Part shown: positions 12,480 to 25,807 of the stretch, piece by piece
Position numbering within the stretch: the stretch's first letter is position 1
How the letters are laid out: each line of letters starts with the position of its first letter
Source of the DNA: Lucifuga dentata
Lineage: Eukaryota; Chordata; Actinopteri; Ophidiiformes; Bythitidae
Reading direction: 5' to 3'
DNA length: 64,000 bases
Assembly: GCA_014773175.1 (NCBI GenBank)
Contig: VXCM01000118.1
Span: forward strand, 234,826-298,825
Notes under the pieces: generated by a model
Databases searched by the model: none
Seen by the model: the letters and a program-made list of their open reading frames with translations, nothing else
Told to the model about the DNA's origin: nothing
Program-made: the position numbers and the translations under genes

Positions 12480-12918
12480 TGGTCATTTCCTGTTTTATTT
12501 TGTAGTCTTTGTTTTGTTGCTGTCTAGTTTGCTTTACTTCCGGTTTTTGTTTAGTTTCCCTCCAGTTTTCTACATCACCTGTGTTCTATCAGTTAATCAC
12601 GTCTTCAGTATTTATACTACCCTGGGTTCCTTTGTTTTCTACCAGATTGTCTTGTTTGCTGGTTTGCTCATCTTGTTTGCTTGTTTGCCTGGTTAGCTTG
12701 TTTCTTGTCTCCTGGTTTTCCTGCCTTTGTGTTTGTTGGTTTGAATCTTCTATTTTGTCACTGCCTGCCTTTTGAATTATCTGCCAGATTCCTGTAAGTT
12801 CATTCTGCATCACCATCCGTTATTATTTTGCCTGGACAGAAATTAAAGACTGTTTTTTCCACATTCTCTGCCTGAGCCTGCATATGAGTCCTCACTCTTG
12901 AACCCTCCCGTCACAGAT
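12480..12918 (+). mobile_element. Possible retroelement 3' fragment
   Basis: A T/C/G-rich stretch with repeated GCTTGTTTGC-like units ends in GCCTGAGCCTGCATATGAG, TCCTCACTC and CCGTCACA. The ending resembles terminal sequences common at the ends of fish retroelements, but I cannot assign a family. There is no coding region. Confidence 0.25.
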
Positions 12919-13820
12919 ATAGATATAGATATAGTTTGGTCTTTTCTTTAGAAACTGGCTTGACATTAATAGAAACCTTCACAGGTTGTCCTAATGTGGA
13001 AAATATATTGTACCAAACAGAACAGTCTCGTGGTTCGTTTGGACTTATTTGGGCTACATTTTACATTTTATATATTTAGCTAAAATTTTGATCCACATCA
13101 AATGCTAAAGGACATAGATCTTAAAACTTTGGCCGCTAAGATCTTAAACATTTAGAGACTAAGATTGTACTAAGACTAAAATGCCTTAAAGACTAAGATC
13201 TTAAAAACCTTAAATAATAAAATTAGAAACTTTAGGGATAAAGAAAAAACTAATGGGACAGCCCCCCGCTGACAGATAAAACTATGGATATAAGTGATAT
13301 ACCTCCTAAAACCATCTTTATTATGTCATTTGGCCAAACTACAAAGGTGTTATAGTTTTTGTAGGTTTTATTTTATTATTTGGGGCCCTGGATTTAATTT
13401 TAATCTATTTTATGAATAGTCATTCAAATACTGTTTAAGTTGTATAGCTGATTTTTTTTAACAGTTTAACAGCAACGTGTAACTGTAATTTTGTTACATT
13501 ATTGCTATTATTTCAACTAAACTATGGTGTATTTCTGACTATGCTGAGACATTTCTAAAAAATAACACAAGATATACTGTATGACATTCAGTAAAATATA
13601 TGTCCAGCATTAGAAAAGTGTGGATAACTGTCAAAAAAAAAAAAAAAAANTTTTTTTTTTTTTTTTTTTTTTTAAGCAGCTGCGCCTTTAAGAAGTCAGG
13701 GAGCAGCGAGCACTTCCCTTACTCTCATTACAACACTGGGGTGTGGCGTATATGGACTTTAATAACAATATATACACACTTTCTGGTTCATTTGCGGTGA
13801 CAGTCGTTTAATCCAGCACC
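12919..13820. other. Upstream region of nccrp1
   Basis: AT-rich sequence with a degenerate GACTAAGATCTTAAA repeat patch (about 13090-13230) and an A-run/T-run pair joined at the N at 13650. The last 150 bases before the start codon are less AT-rich and presumably contain the promoter and 5' UTR. I see no clear TATA box or other motif I would defend. Confidence 0.4.
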
Positions 13821-14232
13821 ATGTCCTCTGCTGAGTGGAAGCACAAATGTGAGGCTGAATGGAGCCTGCAGGGCGCACCGATGCCGGACTGCGTGGACTG
13901 GAAGTCCGTGTTTGAAGCCAAGCCGCTGGGCAGGAATTTACTGAAGAACCCTGAACCTCACGGTAATAACACAACACTCAAGATGGTTGACTGAGGAGTT
14001 CACTGTTCACTATTAATGCAGGAGTTTTACTGATCCAGCGGCGATCAGAGACCAAAACGAGTTCACAAGAGGTTTTACGGTTTCATACAGTTTCAGAATA
14101 ACTTTTGAAGTGTAGTGCTGATCCAGATATGCTACTAACCAAAAATAAAAAATAAAAGTCGTCCTAATAGTTCCAGTGACTGATTCAGTTGTAATGAAAG
14201 GCGTTTCAGTCCTAACGTTGTGTTAAAATTCA

Positions 14233-14266
<34 letters not shown>

Positions 14267-17200
14267 TTNTTTTTGTAAAAATGAGAGAAAAATCACAAAC
14301 TTTTGGATTTTTTTTAATCCAAAAAAAAACCAAAACAAACAAAAAAAAAACCTGTTTGCAACTTGTTACTGTGGTCCACAGTGATGGGCTTGACACATGA
14401 TTGGCTAATGACAGCTTACTGTAGCACATCTTATCGGTTTAAATGAACCATATAGTGCTCAGATACCAACACTAAAGAGGAACATCAGCCAACACTTGTT
14501 GATAGTATCCACGTGAGTGCACCAAGCTGTTTCCAGGGTAAGAGGAAAGTAATTTTGCAAACAGTTGAAATGATAAGGATACAGAAAAGACAGTTTTTTA
14601 AAGAAAAATCCGCAACTGAACATAAATCTGATAGTCTTTTCAAACGCTGTGCTGTTTGTGTAGACTATGCTGAATCCAAAAAAAAACCCAAATCTGTATA
14701 CATTATCCGTTTTTAATTTGTGTGCTTTACAGTTAAACATACAATGAAAAATCCAGATTTATAAATGAAACACAACAACAGGGAAAAAAAAAAAAACAGA
14801 AAAATTCTAAAAGTAAGTCTAAAATGCTATGGCTTATACAGTCAGCCTTATACAGTGTGGGGTCAGGAAGACAGTAATATAGTTTATTCCATAGGAGCCT
14901 TCATTAACAGTGATCACTAAAATCATAAATCAATTTGAAAATATATTAGGTAGATACAGAAATGCATGTATGATCTAATGTATATTTGTTGCAACAAGCA
15001 GTTCTTTCAGAAAACTAGATGATGCTTTTCTAGTGAGAAGTTTCTTGTATCGCAGAAGAATTTAACATTGTGTGCTGCAGCACCAGTAGCAACTTCGTAC
15101 TAAAATAATAATTATGGTAATTATGGCAAAAAAAGAAGTATAGCGACACTCTGTTACTCTCATTTGTGACAATGTAAGTAACACTGATGAAAAATGTGAC
15201 TGCAGTAACTTGAAATGTTAGCTTTGGTTTGATACCAAATACAAAGGATGTTGATGAGTGATCCAAAATTCAGATTACAGTGGGTGTTAAGTGTTGATGA
15301 TGAAAGCACATGTGATTTTTAAACAGAGACACACCCAGTGAGCCTGTCAGAAAGATATATTCTTTGGTTTTGTGGTATTTACAGTGGGATTACAGAGGTC
15401 ACAGTAGGTGTGGTGCCTTCTACAGTGTCCCTTTGTCTCACTCTCCACACAGGGTTGAGTAAGGACACCCCCCCACCGGAGCCTGAGCTGTCTGATGCAC
15501 CTCCAAGTGGACCTCCACGTTTTGAACCTGAAGGTAAAACACAGGAGTGGATAGCTTTATGACAGTGAATAAAAAAGAACAAAAAAATTAATTAAGTTTT
15601 TTTTAATGTATGTATGTTTAAGAGTTTCATTTTAATGGTGTGCCATTTCATTCAGTTTTTATTATTTATATGTTTTCTTTGTTTTCCTTTTCTTTGCATC
15701 TCTCTCTCTGTTTCTTAGTCTTCTTCCTCTCTCTCTTCTCTCTCTTCCTGTCTTTCTTCCCTTTTTTTTTTTTTTTCTGTGAGCCATTTTATTCTGTTCC
15801 TTATATTACACAGGTTTATATTTACAGGGTTTTCTTCTTACTTGATGTTTATATCCTGCTTTACTTTAATGTCTGTAATTTGTCTGTTTACCCACCTACT
15901 GTTAAGCACCAGGCTGTTTGAGAAGATGACATCTCTCTTTGAATTGCTTCTCCCAAGGTTTCTTCCATTTTTTTCCCCTTATATGATACAATTTTTTTGG
16001 GGGGCATTTTCCTCGTCCTCATATAGAGCTTGGGCTGGGTCAAGAACTCTTAATGTGTGGGCCTGTACATACCTTTGAATCATTGTATATGATATTGGGC
16101 TAGAAAAAATAAACTTTACTTGACTAAAGCAATCCTTCTGTTAATCCGTTGATTCACAGGCGACTTCTCTGGCTGGACCACCAACACAGAAGTCCTCCCC
16201 TATGACACCAGCGGCATCCCAGCAGGTGCTGTTGTCTGTCAGCTGCCCCAGTACAGGTGAGTGTTATGGGGATCAGACATAAACCACAAAGCTGGTTATT
16301 ACAGCGACTGCAAGTAAACAGCTACTTCCACCAACCAAATCCCTCAGTCCTGTGCACAAGCAAAATAAACATGTGAAAACCGTCATGTGAATTCAAAGAT
16401 CACGTGTTGTACTGTGTGGCATATTGGTTGCATGCCTTTAAATTGAGGAGAAAACTCTACAAAATGTAAAAAAGCACATACAGTATAAATTGACATCAGC
16501 GGTTTTGAATGTTGGTCTTTTAAAGCTGCCTCTATATCTAGCATAATACAGAGTAAGTCAATTTAGTACCAAATTGGTCATTGTTTATTACGAATCGTGA
16601 GTGTATCATAAATTGACATTTTTTCTGTCCACAGCTGGTTTTCCATAGAGCAACTTGTGGATCTGAAGGCAGAAGGACTGTGGGAAGAGCTGATGGATGA
16701 ATTTCAGCCTGAAATAGTCATCCAGGACTGGTAAGTTTATTAGCACACCCCCCCACCCACAGCCCACCTCCACAGCTCATAACAGAGTGTTTGTTATTAC
16801 TTGTCACTATGGCCTTATCAGCTTCAATGGTACATAGGTCGACATTACATAAGACACCATATAGTGCATTTGTATATGTATCATTTACATTTGTCCCATA
16901 AATATGCTACTATCTAAATATGAGCTTGTGCATATAGATATTCATTATGACTGGAAGCAAACAGATCTTACATATTAAATCTGTCAAACCAAATCCCTTG
17001 ATAAAAACCATAAAATCACATTTAATCACCACTTCTTGGTATGGTCTTTCTAGGTAAAGTTGAATTCTCTGTATACTTTGTCAGGTATGAGGAAAGTCAG
17101 CTGCATGAGTCCATCTACCAGCTGCATGTCAAGTTACTGGGTGCTGACAAAAGCACTGTGATTGCAGAGCACACTGTCAGTCCCACTGAAGACCTCAGCA

Positions 17201-17449
17201 CTTACTCACACAACTGGAAGGAGGTATAGTAAAATGTATTTAGTCCCTCAGGTCATCTGCCTTTTTCTAAATTTCACTGTTTGACTCTCTGTCGGCCTGC
17301 AGGTGTCACACGTGTTCTCTGGCTACGGACCGGGTGTGAGATATGTCCACTTCCTGCACAGAATGAAGAACCAGTTCATGAGGGAGTTCTTCTCTACACG
17401 GTTCACCGGCAGCTCAGTGATCGTCAAACCAACCAAATCCAGCCACTAG
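13821..17449 (+). CDS. nccrp1: NCCRP1 / FBXO50-like F-box-associated-domain protein
   Basis: Six exons: 13821-13962, 15453-15533, 16160-16256, 16635-16730, 17085-17223, 17303-17449. They join to 702 nt, 233 aa, all with GT-AG introns and matching phases. The protein is the fish non-specific cytotoxic cell receptor protein 1 (F-box only protein 50). A short Pro-rich N-terminal part (about residues 48-75) precedes an F-box-associated (FBA) domain covering roughly the last 150 residues. Recognisable blocks are WFSIEQLVDLKAEGLWEELM, VIQDWYEESQ, TEDLSTYSHNWKEVSHVFSG and GSSVIVKP near the C terminus. FBA domains of the FBXO2/6/44 group bind glycoproteins for SCF ubiquitin ligases. NCCRP1 was first described in fish as a cytotoxic-cell antigen and lacks a clear membrane segment here, so a cytosolic location is likely. 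Length fits fish homologues. The first Met is chosen because it opens exon 1 in frame. Confidence 0.9.
15640..16132 (+). mobile_element. Non-LTR retroelement 3' tail in nccrp1 intron 2
   Basis: The segment after about 15930 (TTCTCCCAAGGTTTCTTCC, AGAGCTTGGGCTGGGTCAAG, AATAAACTTTACTTGAC) matches the 3' terminal sequence of a widespread teleost non-LTR element. The CT-rich stretch before it (about 15690-15780) may belong to it or be simple sequence. It is 5'-truncated with no coding content, and the left boundary is a guess. Confidence 0.45.
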
Positions 17450-17755
17450 GTGGAACCTTCTTCTGAATTGCAAAGCAAATATCACAGTCAATCCAATAGC
17501 GCTGATTGCTTTTAAAACTGATTATGTTTTGTTTAATTTGAGTGCATTAATCATCATTCCAAAGTGTGTAATCAATAATTTCTCCTGCTTCAGAATGCTG
17601 ATTGTTAAGATTGATTATTTTTAACATTTGCTTTTGGGTTATATCAAAAATAAAGGAACTTGCAACTTTTCCAAATATACTCAGCATTTCAGTTTTCAAA
17701 ATGACCAGGAATGTAGGCGTTGATCTTATAGAACTGTACTCTGCCTTTATGCAAT

Positions 17756-17761
17756 AATAAA
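17756..17761 (+). terminator. nccrp1 polyadenylation signal (candidate)
   Basis: AATAAA about 310 bases after the stop codon. An alternative AATAAA lies at 17649-17654. Either would give a short 3' UTR. Confidence 0.5.
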
Positions 17762-20388
17762 CCACCTACGCATTGAATCTTGTGTCTGAAAAAATATGTA
17801 TAAGATCTACTGACTGCAGGGGCCCTGGACTCAAATCACCAAGGGCCATGGCAACATATAGATAATGTTATATTATTTGAATATTAAATTCATATCCACT
17901 CACATTGTACATTTTTCAGTGTATTTTATCTAACTTCAGGATATTTTAAATATTATAAAGATATTTTCAATGGAAACGCCATTCTGTAAAATAGCCTGCA
18001 GCTGTTGAATCTTACATGCAAAATATTTACTTTTTTATGCAGTTTAAAAACTGCTTTTCTAAATTTTTATATATAATTTATAATATATGTTTTATATTAA
18101 TTTATATTTAAATGTATATTCATCCTACATTTGCTATAGCATTTGCATGTTTTAAAAAATATATCCCATTTTCTGTTAGTGAAGTGGTCTGTTAAGTGCC
18201 ATGTTAATTAACTTTATTGAACTAGAAATTTCACAGAACAGGTAAACATTTGACAGTACTGTGCAGTCGATCAGAAGATAAGAATTATAAGAATTTTTTT
18301 TTTTTTTTAAAGTAAAATACAAAAAAAGTAACTATCAATTCAAATTAAGCGACAATATTAAAGTAAAAGTTTCCCAAGGAAAAGTTTTGGCTTGGCAGTT
18401 GCGCAGTTTCCCCATCCTGTGCTGCATTCAAGTACTCTGGAAAATACTGTAAAGCGGGTCATACCGCCCAAACATTGTAACCTCTGTTCTGTTATTGGTG
18501 CAAATATTACCTCTGTCATTTCAGATGACAAAGGACGTTAATATCGACTACCCACTAAATTAGTTTGGTGTGATTGTTTCTTATCAAAAGCCCCCGTATG
18601 AGCCGCAGTTAGAACATATCAATGTTCTAACATTAAAAATAGCAGCTTACGAGGAGTCATTGAAGGCAGCAGTGATCTACCGCATGGACTCGCAGCATCC
18701 CCGTTAGTTAACGGGAATGTGAGGTAACGGTAAGTTCACTCTTTGTGTGTTGGGACAGTTTTATCAGCGTCTGTTTCCTGTTTCAGAAGCGATGCTAGCC
18801 TTTGGCGGAGCTGTGCCATAAAGCAGAAGGTAAGAGACCAAAGCAGAGAGGAGATTGGAACAGGTACGATATTTTGGCCAACTGCTAAAAGCTAATTCTC
18901 CCGGTGAGCCTCTCTAAGTAAAATTATCAGGAAAAAAAATCCTGTTAAATTATGTCGTCTTTTGGTTTAAACCTAAAGCTATAGGGAAATTTTAAAAACA
19001 CTACTTAATACACACTGGATTGCTCTGTGTTGACTATACGGGAGTTATAAACTTTTTTACTTGGGAAAAAGTCAGGCTACAACCAACTGATCAACTGATC
19101 CCTCAACTGATCAGTTATTGTCTCAAAAACCTCTTTCCGGAGTGTTCTAAAGTATGCTCGTTTAATTGCGTGATTCAGGATAGAGTCATCCAGGATAGAG
19201 GATATAAAAATACCCAGTCATTCTTCTGTCCAATTTTTTTGTGTGTGGATGTTCCACTACACCATCACCAAAATCCATAAAGATTTCCAACCCGTGGAAC
19301 TCTTTATGGATCCCCGGAGGATCCACTGACCCCACTTTGAAAACCAGCAACTGAGACCAATGTACTGTAGATGCAGTTATATTTTACAGATGTTACCTGA
19401 TGTCTCATATTATAATTGCATGTCTTTTTTCTTGGAGTGATTGTAAATTTACTGATTTTGTGTCTTGCTTTTTATAATTTATCATAATTTTTTTGTGAGT
19501 TACTACTTTATGTGAGAATGATGCATTTGTGTTTGTCACTTTTTCACACTGCTTCATCTCACTATTGGTACTGCGTTCTGTGAAACTAAAAGCCATCCTC
19601 CTTCATTCTTATAACATTTTGCTTATTGAAACATAACCTTTATCTTTACACCATCTTCATCATGGGAAATGCTCAGTGTGCTGTGATTGTATCATAACTA
19701 ACAGGAGCCAGTGGAAAACCTTAAATTTCCTTAAATTATTAACACCATGAATTTTGAGAAGATTGAAGTCCCAAAAGTTGTCTTGATTACAGAACACTCT
19801 GTAGATTCTTGCATATAACTTTTAATCATTAATAACTTTTTATTAAATTTCATCTCCCGTCAGTTTGTGCTGAAACTTGCTGTCCTGCCTTTAACTCCTG
19901 CAACATAAATTATAAAGCACGATACAGCTGTCTTCTCTCCATCTGCTATTTGTAGTCATCCCCATCTGTGTATTGATGTTTGCGAGCTCCTGCTGGACAC
20001 TTAGAAGATCTCATTGATTTTATTCAGGGAAAGATCTCTCATCTGCTTCCCCCTCCCCGACATTTTCTGATAAGGCATGAACTTAAGATCTGACATTTAA
20101 CTGGCATAAAAGCACTGTTCATTAAGCAGTTTGGCTGTGCTGCGTTCAGTGTCCCTCTCGCCCATCTCCTGTGTCCACGGCAGTGCTGGCTGCCTGTGAG
20201 CCTGTTAAGAGTTGGCAATGTGTGAGACAGGAGGTGCTGACTGCAGGTACACCCCCAGTGCCAATCCATTCTGTCTGATTATGCACATATCGCTTACTTC
20301 TACATCAGTTTTCAATAAGCAATATAAAAATTCACTATCCCTCCTCCAATATGGTTTTGTCACAGTATTCTCTGATGCTTTTCACCTA
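17762..20388. other. Intergenic; possible noncoding exons near 18.7 kb
   Basis: Mostly AT-rich and featureless. Around 18600-18850 the sequence becomes more GC-balanced and has two donor-like sites: AACG|GTAAGT at 18729/18730 and AGAAG|GTAAGA at 18829/18830. The second follows a TTTCAG acceptor at 18781-18786. These could be noncoding 5' exons or alternative first exons of the downstream exchanger, whose first coding exon clearly has an upstream acceptor. This is speculative: the 57-nt spacing between the two is too short for a comfortable intron, so they would be alternatives. Confidence 0.25.
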
Positions 20389-20893
20389 CAGCGCCCTCAA
20401 CAAATATTGGTAACCTTGGCAAATAAAAGCAAAATGGGCTCTGAAAATGTTTATCCTCTTGATATTTCATGTAAAATATTAACAAAAATATAACCTTTAA
20501 TTAAAGTAAAATAATTGAAAGGAGAAAGAAATTATTATCATGAAACAAATGTTTTTCTCAATCAGCCTGGTGGTGTCTGATCGTAGTTTTTGAGACTTTC
20601 TGATCCCCAAATCCAGCTAACATCTGCAGTTCTCCAGCTGTGATCTTTGGAGGTTCTTTGGCCACTCGAACCATCATCCTCACTGTGTATGGGGTCAATA
20701 TACATCCTTCTTCAGGCCCATTGAGAAAAATATTTGTTTCACGATAAGGATTTCTCTTTCCTTTCAATTATTTTACTTTAACTAAAGGTTATATTGTTTT
20801 GTTAATATTTTAAATTAAAGATTAAGACTTTTTTTTTCACAGCCCATTTTTGCTTTTATTGACCAAGGTTGCTAATATTTGTGGAGGGCGCTG
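20389..20893 (-). mobile_element. Tc1/mariner-type element, internally deleted
   Basis: Ends CAGCGCCCTC and GAGGGCGCTG are inverted repeats (the match continues about 55-60 bp with some mismatches) flanked by TA on both sides, the Tc1/mariner target duplication. On the minus strand, 20767-20558 encodes a fragment (RVAKEPPKITAGELQM, then VSKTTIRHHQA) resembling the second helix-turn-helix of Tc1 transposase DNA-binding domains. The catalytic domain is absent, so the copy is non-autonomous. Confidence 0.8.
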
Positions 20894-21920
20894 TAGAGTG
20901 TGTTACCAGCTTATTGGGCACACCTGTACAACCTAATGAAATCTTATATTGCAGCCCTCAAGTAAATCCTACTTATCAGCTGATAATGTTCACTTTTTGT
21001 TCACTGTCAGAGAGGCGCTGGTTCAACTCTGCAGTCGTTTTTGTAGTGGGTTTGATTGTTTTGAGAGGTGTTTCTAATTTTTGTCCACCCACACGAGGGC
21101 AATCAAGTAAACTAGTAACTTAGTGAATATCATAAAATGTCAAAGCCAGTATTTGTGATATCTGTGTTGTCATACTTTGGTTTGCAAAGAATTTCACGAG
21201 GCCTTCAGGATAATTGGTAATTTCTGTACCACAAAATAGGTAGAAAAACAACAATTAGACTGTATTCAAAAGAATAAAACAACAAAAGCAGAAGTACAGT
21301 TTTAAATTCTTGGTACTGGTGACATCGAAACACTCTGATAAGGAAGACAATATGCGTTGGGGTTCAGAAGCTAAATCCAAGCAACCCACCGCTAAAGCTC
21401 GCTGACACTTATCCTGAAACGCAACCGCCCCCCCCCACGTATTTGACAGCTCAAGTAAACCAATGCTGTCCTATTGTATACAGGCACCGATACGTGCCCC
21501 ATCAGAGGTGCCACAGGACAAAGGGTTAAGAGGAACAGCTACGCTACACCTCACGTTCTCTCACATTTCCCCATGATCAATCAGCAAAACTGTAGAGTTG
21601 ATCAGTCTCGCTTCCTGAAACATTTAATCTGCCTGATTAAGGATGCCAAGGCATATACAGTAGATGCGTCTCCTTTACCATAAATGGAGTAGATTATTTC
21701 CCCCTTCTTTTGTTATCAATGACTAGAAGTTGATCAGAATAATGATTTATGAATGACACAAGCCCCTGAGCAGAAATAACTTTCTGTAATATTTGCCAGT
21801 CACAGTTTTTTGAAAAAATCATTTTACACATCAACGTTGCCATGAACAAGATATGATAAAAGTGTGTGCTGTAATGACAGTATTTGTTAGTTCAGTATTT
21901 GTTAGTCTCAGTGTGTGCAT

Positions 21921-21922
21921 GT

Positions 21923-21977
<55 letters not shown>
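21921..21977. repeat. (GT)n-(GA)n compound microsatellite
   Basis: About 13 GT units pass directly into about 15 GA units. Confidence 0.9.
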
Positions 21978-21983
<6 letters not shown>

Positions 21984-24900
21984 GTGTGTGAGACCGACTG
22001 TGGGGGTCTGTTTTCTTTTCACTGATTCACTAGTCTATTGTGTGTTCAGGCCTGCTGGCTGCCTCTGCAGTTTTTGTTAACATTTTGTTGTTCTAAACTA
22101 GTTTGTTACCATGAATTCAGGCACAGTGAAGACTAAAAGACACCGCCATATGTGCATCTGAGAAGTTTAAAGGGAAATATTCCCATTATTTTTTTTAAAG
22201 TTGTTTTATCACGTGAAGGCTTCCAGTTGATATGAACATTTTAAGCTGTATGTTAACACAAAGTGCGTAGCATGAAGAGAGGCACGTTTCAAAGATTAGC
22301 GATTCTGCGTGAGGATCTGTAGTGCAAGTGATGGTGTCCATGTGAAACAAACCTCACAGCCTACAAATACAGTGGATGCAATGTTTGTATATTCTTTATG
22401 TGTCTATTATTTCATTGACTCTGATGTCCTGAATATTGCATAACTGGTGTCCCTCTCTGGGTTGAGAATGTTCCTTCTAAGGTGACAGAGCTGTTGGTGG
22501 CCGGTCAGAGCGACTCAGGTAATGAAAACCAACAAGAGCTGCTGTCTGCTGGCTTTCAGTGGTTTATCTACCAATCAGAAAGGGTTCTGTTGACCTAGCC
22601 TCCGGCCCCATGTGGCCTCTCTGTGTACAGTTGCCTCCTCCTTTACATCATGCCCTCCAGAGGTTCATGTGGAGGAGTCTGAGGAAATGGAAAGGCGTTA
22701 AGTTTTACCAGAAACAAGAATGACTCCGGGAAGAAAGAGACGCAAGCCAAGAAAGTAGCTTGATGCTGTCAAATGGAGTGTGTACCTCAGTGGTTATCAG
22801 AACCAAACGGGCCAGGCAAGAGGACAGTGAACTCTGAAACAACCTCTTGAGGCCTCAATGATCGCGAGGTGAACTTTTGTCCATTTTCTCAGAAGGTGCT
22901 CTGTCCCTAACCTTAAATCACTTAAGGATGAATCCAGTGTCCACAAGTGAGACAGCATGTCAGGGTTTGGCCAAGGCATCAGATGTAGTTTGGCATAGTA
23001 TAAGATGTATTATAGACGTATTTACAAAGATACTAGTTTGTCATTAGCTTCTCTTGGAGAGTTTACTCAAGTTTTTCAAACGCAGAGAAATGTCAATCAA
23101 AACTTTAATGTATGGAGACATTCTTGGTAATGACACGATATGTCATTAACAAGAAGTTCAAAGCCCGACCCATGAAATAATTATCAGAAAATTCAATTTT
23201 TTTGCAGTTTATTTCTTTATTGAACCCTTTAACAAACTCCCCAAAAACAAAATTCAGATTTTTTTTTTTTTTTTTTNTTTTTTTTTTTTTTTTTTTTGTA
23301 TCACATTTGATACATCAGGTATTTATTTAGCTCTGCAGAATTTAAACTGGCAAATTTTTTTTTAGATAACTGATCATGTTGATGATGTAGAGGTCGCACA
23401 AAAATCATGTATCAAATGTGACACAAATGACATTATAGGGTTAAGAAAGACAAAGAGAATTTTGATTGAAATGTGGGCTCCTACTTTGTTCTGATCATTT
23501 TGTTACAAGACAGTATGTATTCATATCTGTATACATCTGTCTGTTGGAGACTGTAGAAAGCATAACTAACTGAGACTTAAACTTCTACAAGCTAGAAAGA
23601 ACAATTCAAGTAAATTCAAGTTTAAGTTTACTGTAAGCGAGGTCAAAAATTCACCAGCAGACTTGAGTTGAGCATAAAGAGGCCAGAGGAATGGAGCTGA
23701 ACTGTGATGGTAGAAAGCAGGTCAACGTACTTGCACGACATTGCAGCGTGCCCACTGCATTGTAAACTAAGCCACGTGCTCAGCCAAGCTTGCATTGCCG
23801 CGATCCAGACTGATGGTAATTCTGACCGAGCGAATGCAGAAGGAACAGACTGTGCCAGAGGTGGGTTATCTTTCCACATACGTCTACATGGATTTCTCAA
23901 GACCAAATTTATTCTGCCGAGATACTGATTGAGTCGGAGTAGTTAATTTATACACTGACTGACACTGAGATGTGCTACAGCACTTTGAGAGATGACTGCT
24001 GAAATGTTGAAATGTAACAACAGCGGCATGGAGCGATTATTTGTGGGTTAATGTTTTAAAAACTGTCAGTTGTGAAACTGGTTTTTTTTTTAGATGTCAT
24101 TTTGGAAAATGTCGAACATCTTGCGTCCCTGAAATGCAAAGCAGCTATGGTGCAGTGGTCTTTGAAGTACGGCATGTAAAATCTAAAAGCAACAAAAGCT
24201 TTAGACAAACTGCGCCTCACTTATGAACAGATCAGACACACTTGTGTGTAGATTCTAATCCATATTCTTTTACTGATGGCTATGAGAAACCTGGAGTAGA
24301 GAAAGACTTCCAAGAACACATTTACTGTGATGTACATTTACTATGATGTGTTTCAATTCTAATATCCAAAGATTTAAGGCCAAATTGGACAGGTTTTGAG
24401 TGGAAAAAATAAGACAAAAGCAGCAGCACCATCATCCAACAAAGTAGTGATAAATGAGTGCAGCCCCCCCGCCCCCATGTATACAGATGGCCAAGTAGTA
24501 TTGCTATTAATATCTTAATTCTTAATTAATTAATATCTTAAATCTTAATTAATATTTAATGCTTGATTAATGATCACCAGACACAGAAAATCACTTTCAC
24601 TCAATTCAAGAATGAAGTGTTTTTTGTTATCTGTAATAATAAATTTATTTATGGCTTTCTCAGCTTAAAAATGACAAGGGCAGGTAAGATGGGACTGACT
24701 TTGGTCTTTACTTAAAGAGCTTTATGTTTCTATTTGTTTGTCCACAAATGATTTGGTCAGAAGTGGCAATATTGGCCATTCAATCACAGTAGTCACTATC
24801 AGCATACATAACACACCAAGAAAGATAATTTTGGCATAAGTTTGATCTGGGAAATCCTGTGGGGATTTGACCTGAGGAACAGTGATAAACAGTGATAAAC

Positions 24901-25455
24901 ATTTAATTGTATTGCAGTTATGTGTATTCCCTCTAGTTGACAAAATTTACTTGAAACGTATTGTAATTTTCTGATTGGTTCAACTTCAGTAATGAATGCT
25001 GAGCCATGTGTCCAAAGATCAACAAGCTTAACAGTCTTTGATGTTTGTATTTGTCAGGTATAAACTGATGTGTGGCTCTGTGTAGCTACACACTTGCCTG
25101 ACGGAGGTGAGGTTATTCGTTAAGGCCTGTTCAAGTTTGTTAAGGCCTGTTCTCTTTTTCCAGTCTGTTGAAATTTAAATGCATTCTTGAGTGACTAACA
25201 TAACTAAACATGTCAATGGAAAATCCCTTAAACTCGTTTAAACAGTTGCAGAGACTGGACGCTATGGAAAATATCAATGAAAGCAACTTAACTATGAAAC
25301 TCATTAACAAATTCTAGTTTGTTTTGCAAATTATGCTCTGGGACGAAATGATTTAGAGACTGTTGCATGTATGGAAATATGAAAAGCCTTTGTTGCTTGA
25401 TCTCAAGTGAAAGACATGACATATTGTAAGCTTGTGTATATATATATACACCAGT

Positions 25456-25456
25456 A

Positions 25457-25515
<59 letters not shown>

Positions 25516-25537
25516 ATATNNNNNNNNNNNNNNNNNN
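25456..25537. repeat. (TATC)n microsatellite and assembly gap
   Basis: About 15 TATC units run into 18 N and then a T homopolymer. The true length is unknown. Confidence 0.9.
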
Positions 25538-25807
25538 TTTTTTTTTTTTTTTTAGAGTTTTGGCTAACATAAAACAGAAGACAATATCCAAAGTTCACTT
25601 TAGAAAAGCTAATTATTCTAATAATTATTGTGGGGTTCTGAGAAGGGGTTTCTGAGCTGTAATATCCATTGGTCTAAGAAGCTGAGTTGCCATTGGTTGA
25701 CTCCTCGGTGAGTGCCTTCTTTTGCTTCTTTTTCTTCTCTGTTTCTGCTTCACTATTCTTCATGCTCTTCTTCTGGTCACTCAAACAGCTGTATCAGCCA
25801 CATCATA

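Larger units (their letters stand above)
20894..25807. other. Intergenic, no gene recognised
   Basis: Contains (GT)n/(GA)n at 21921-21977, long T runs around the N at 23277, and (TATC)n at 25456-25519 followed by an 18-N gap (25520-25537). There is no supportable coding sequence. A moderately GC-rich patch at 22440-22960 (CCCTCCAGAGGTTCATGTGG region) has no good reading frame; it could be regulatory, but nothing in the sequence shows it. Confidence 0.5.

Noticed and set aside
17041..17229. Start codon at 17041 for an nccrp1 fragment
   Set aside because: It begins inside an intron; the acceptor at 17081-17084 completes the W codon and the family motif DWYEESQ.
25440..25540. Tandem array as a CRISPR or satellite
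   Set aside because: It is a plain TATC microsatellite ending in an assembly gap; no spacers exist.
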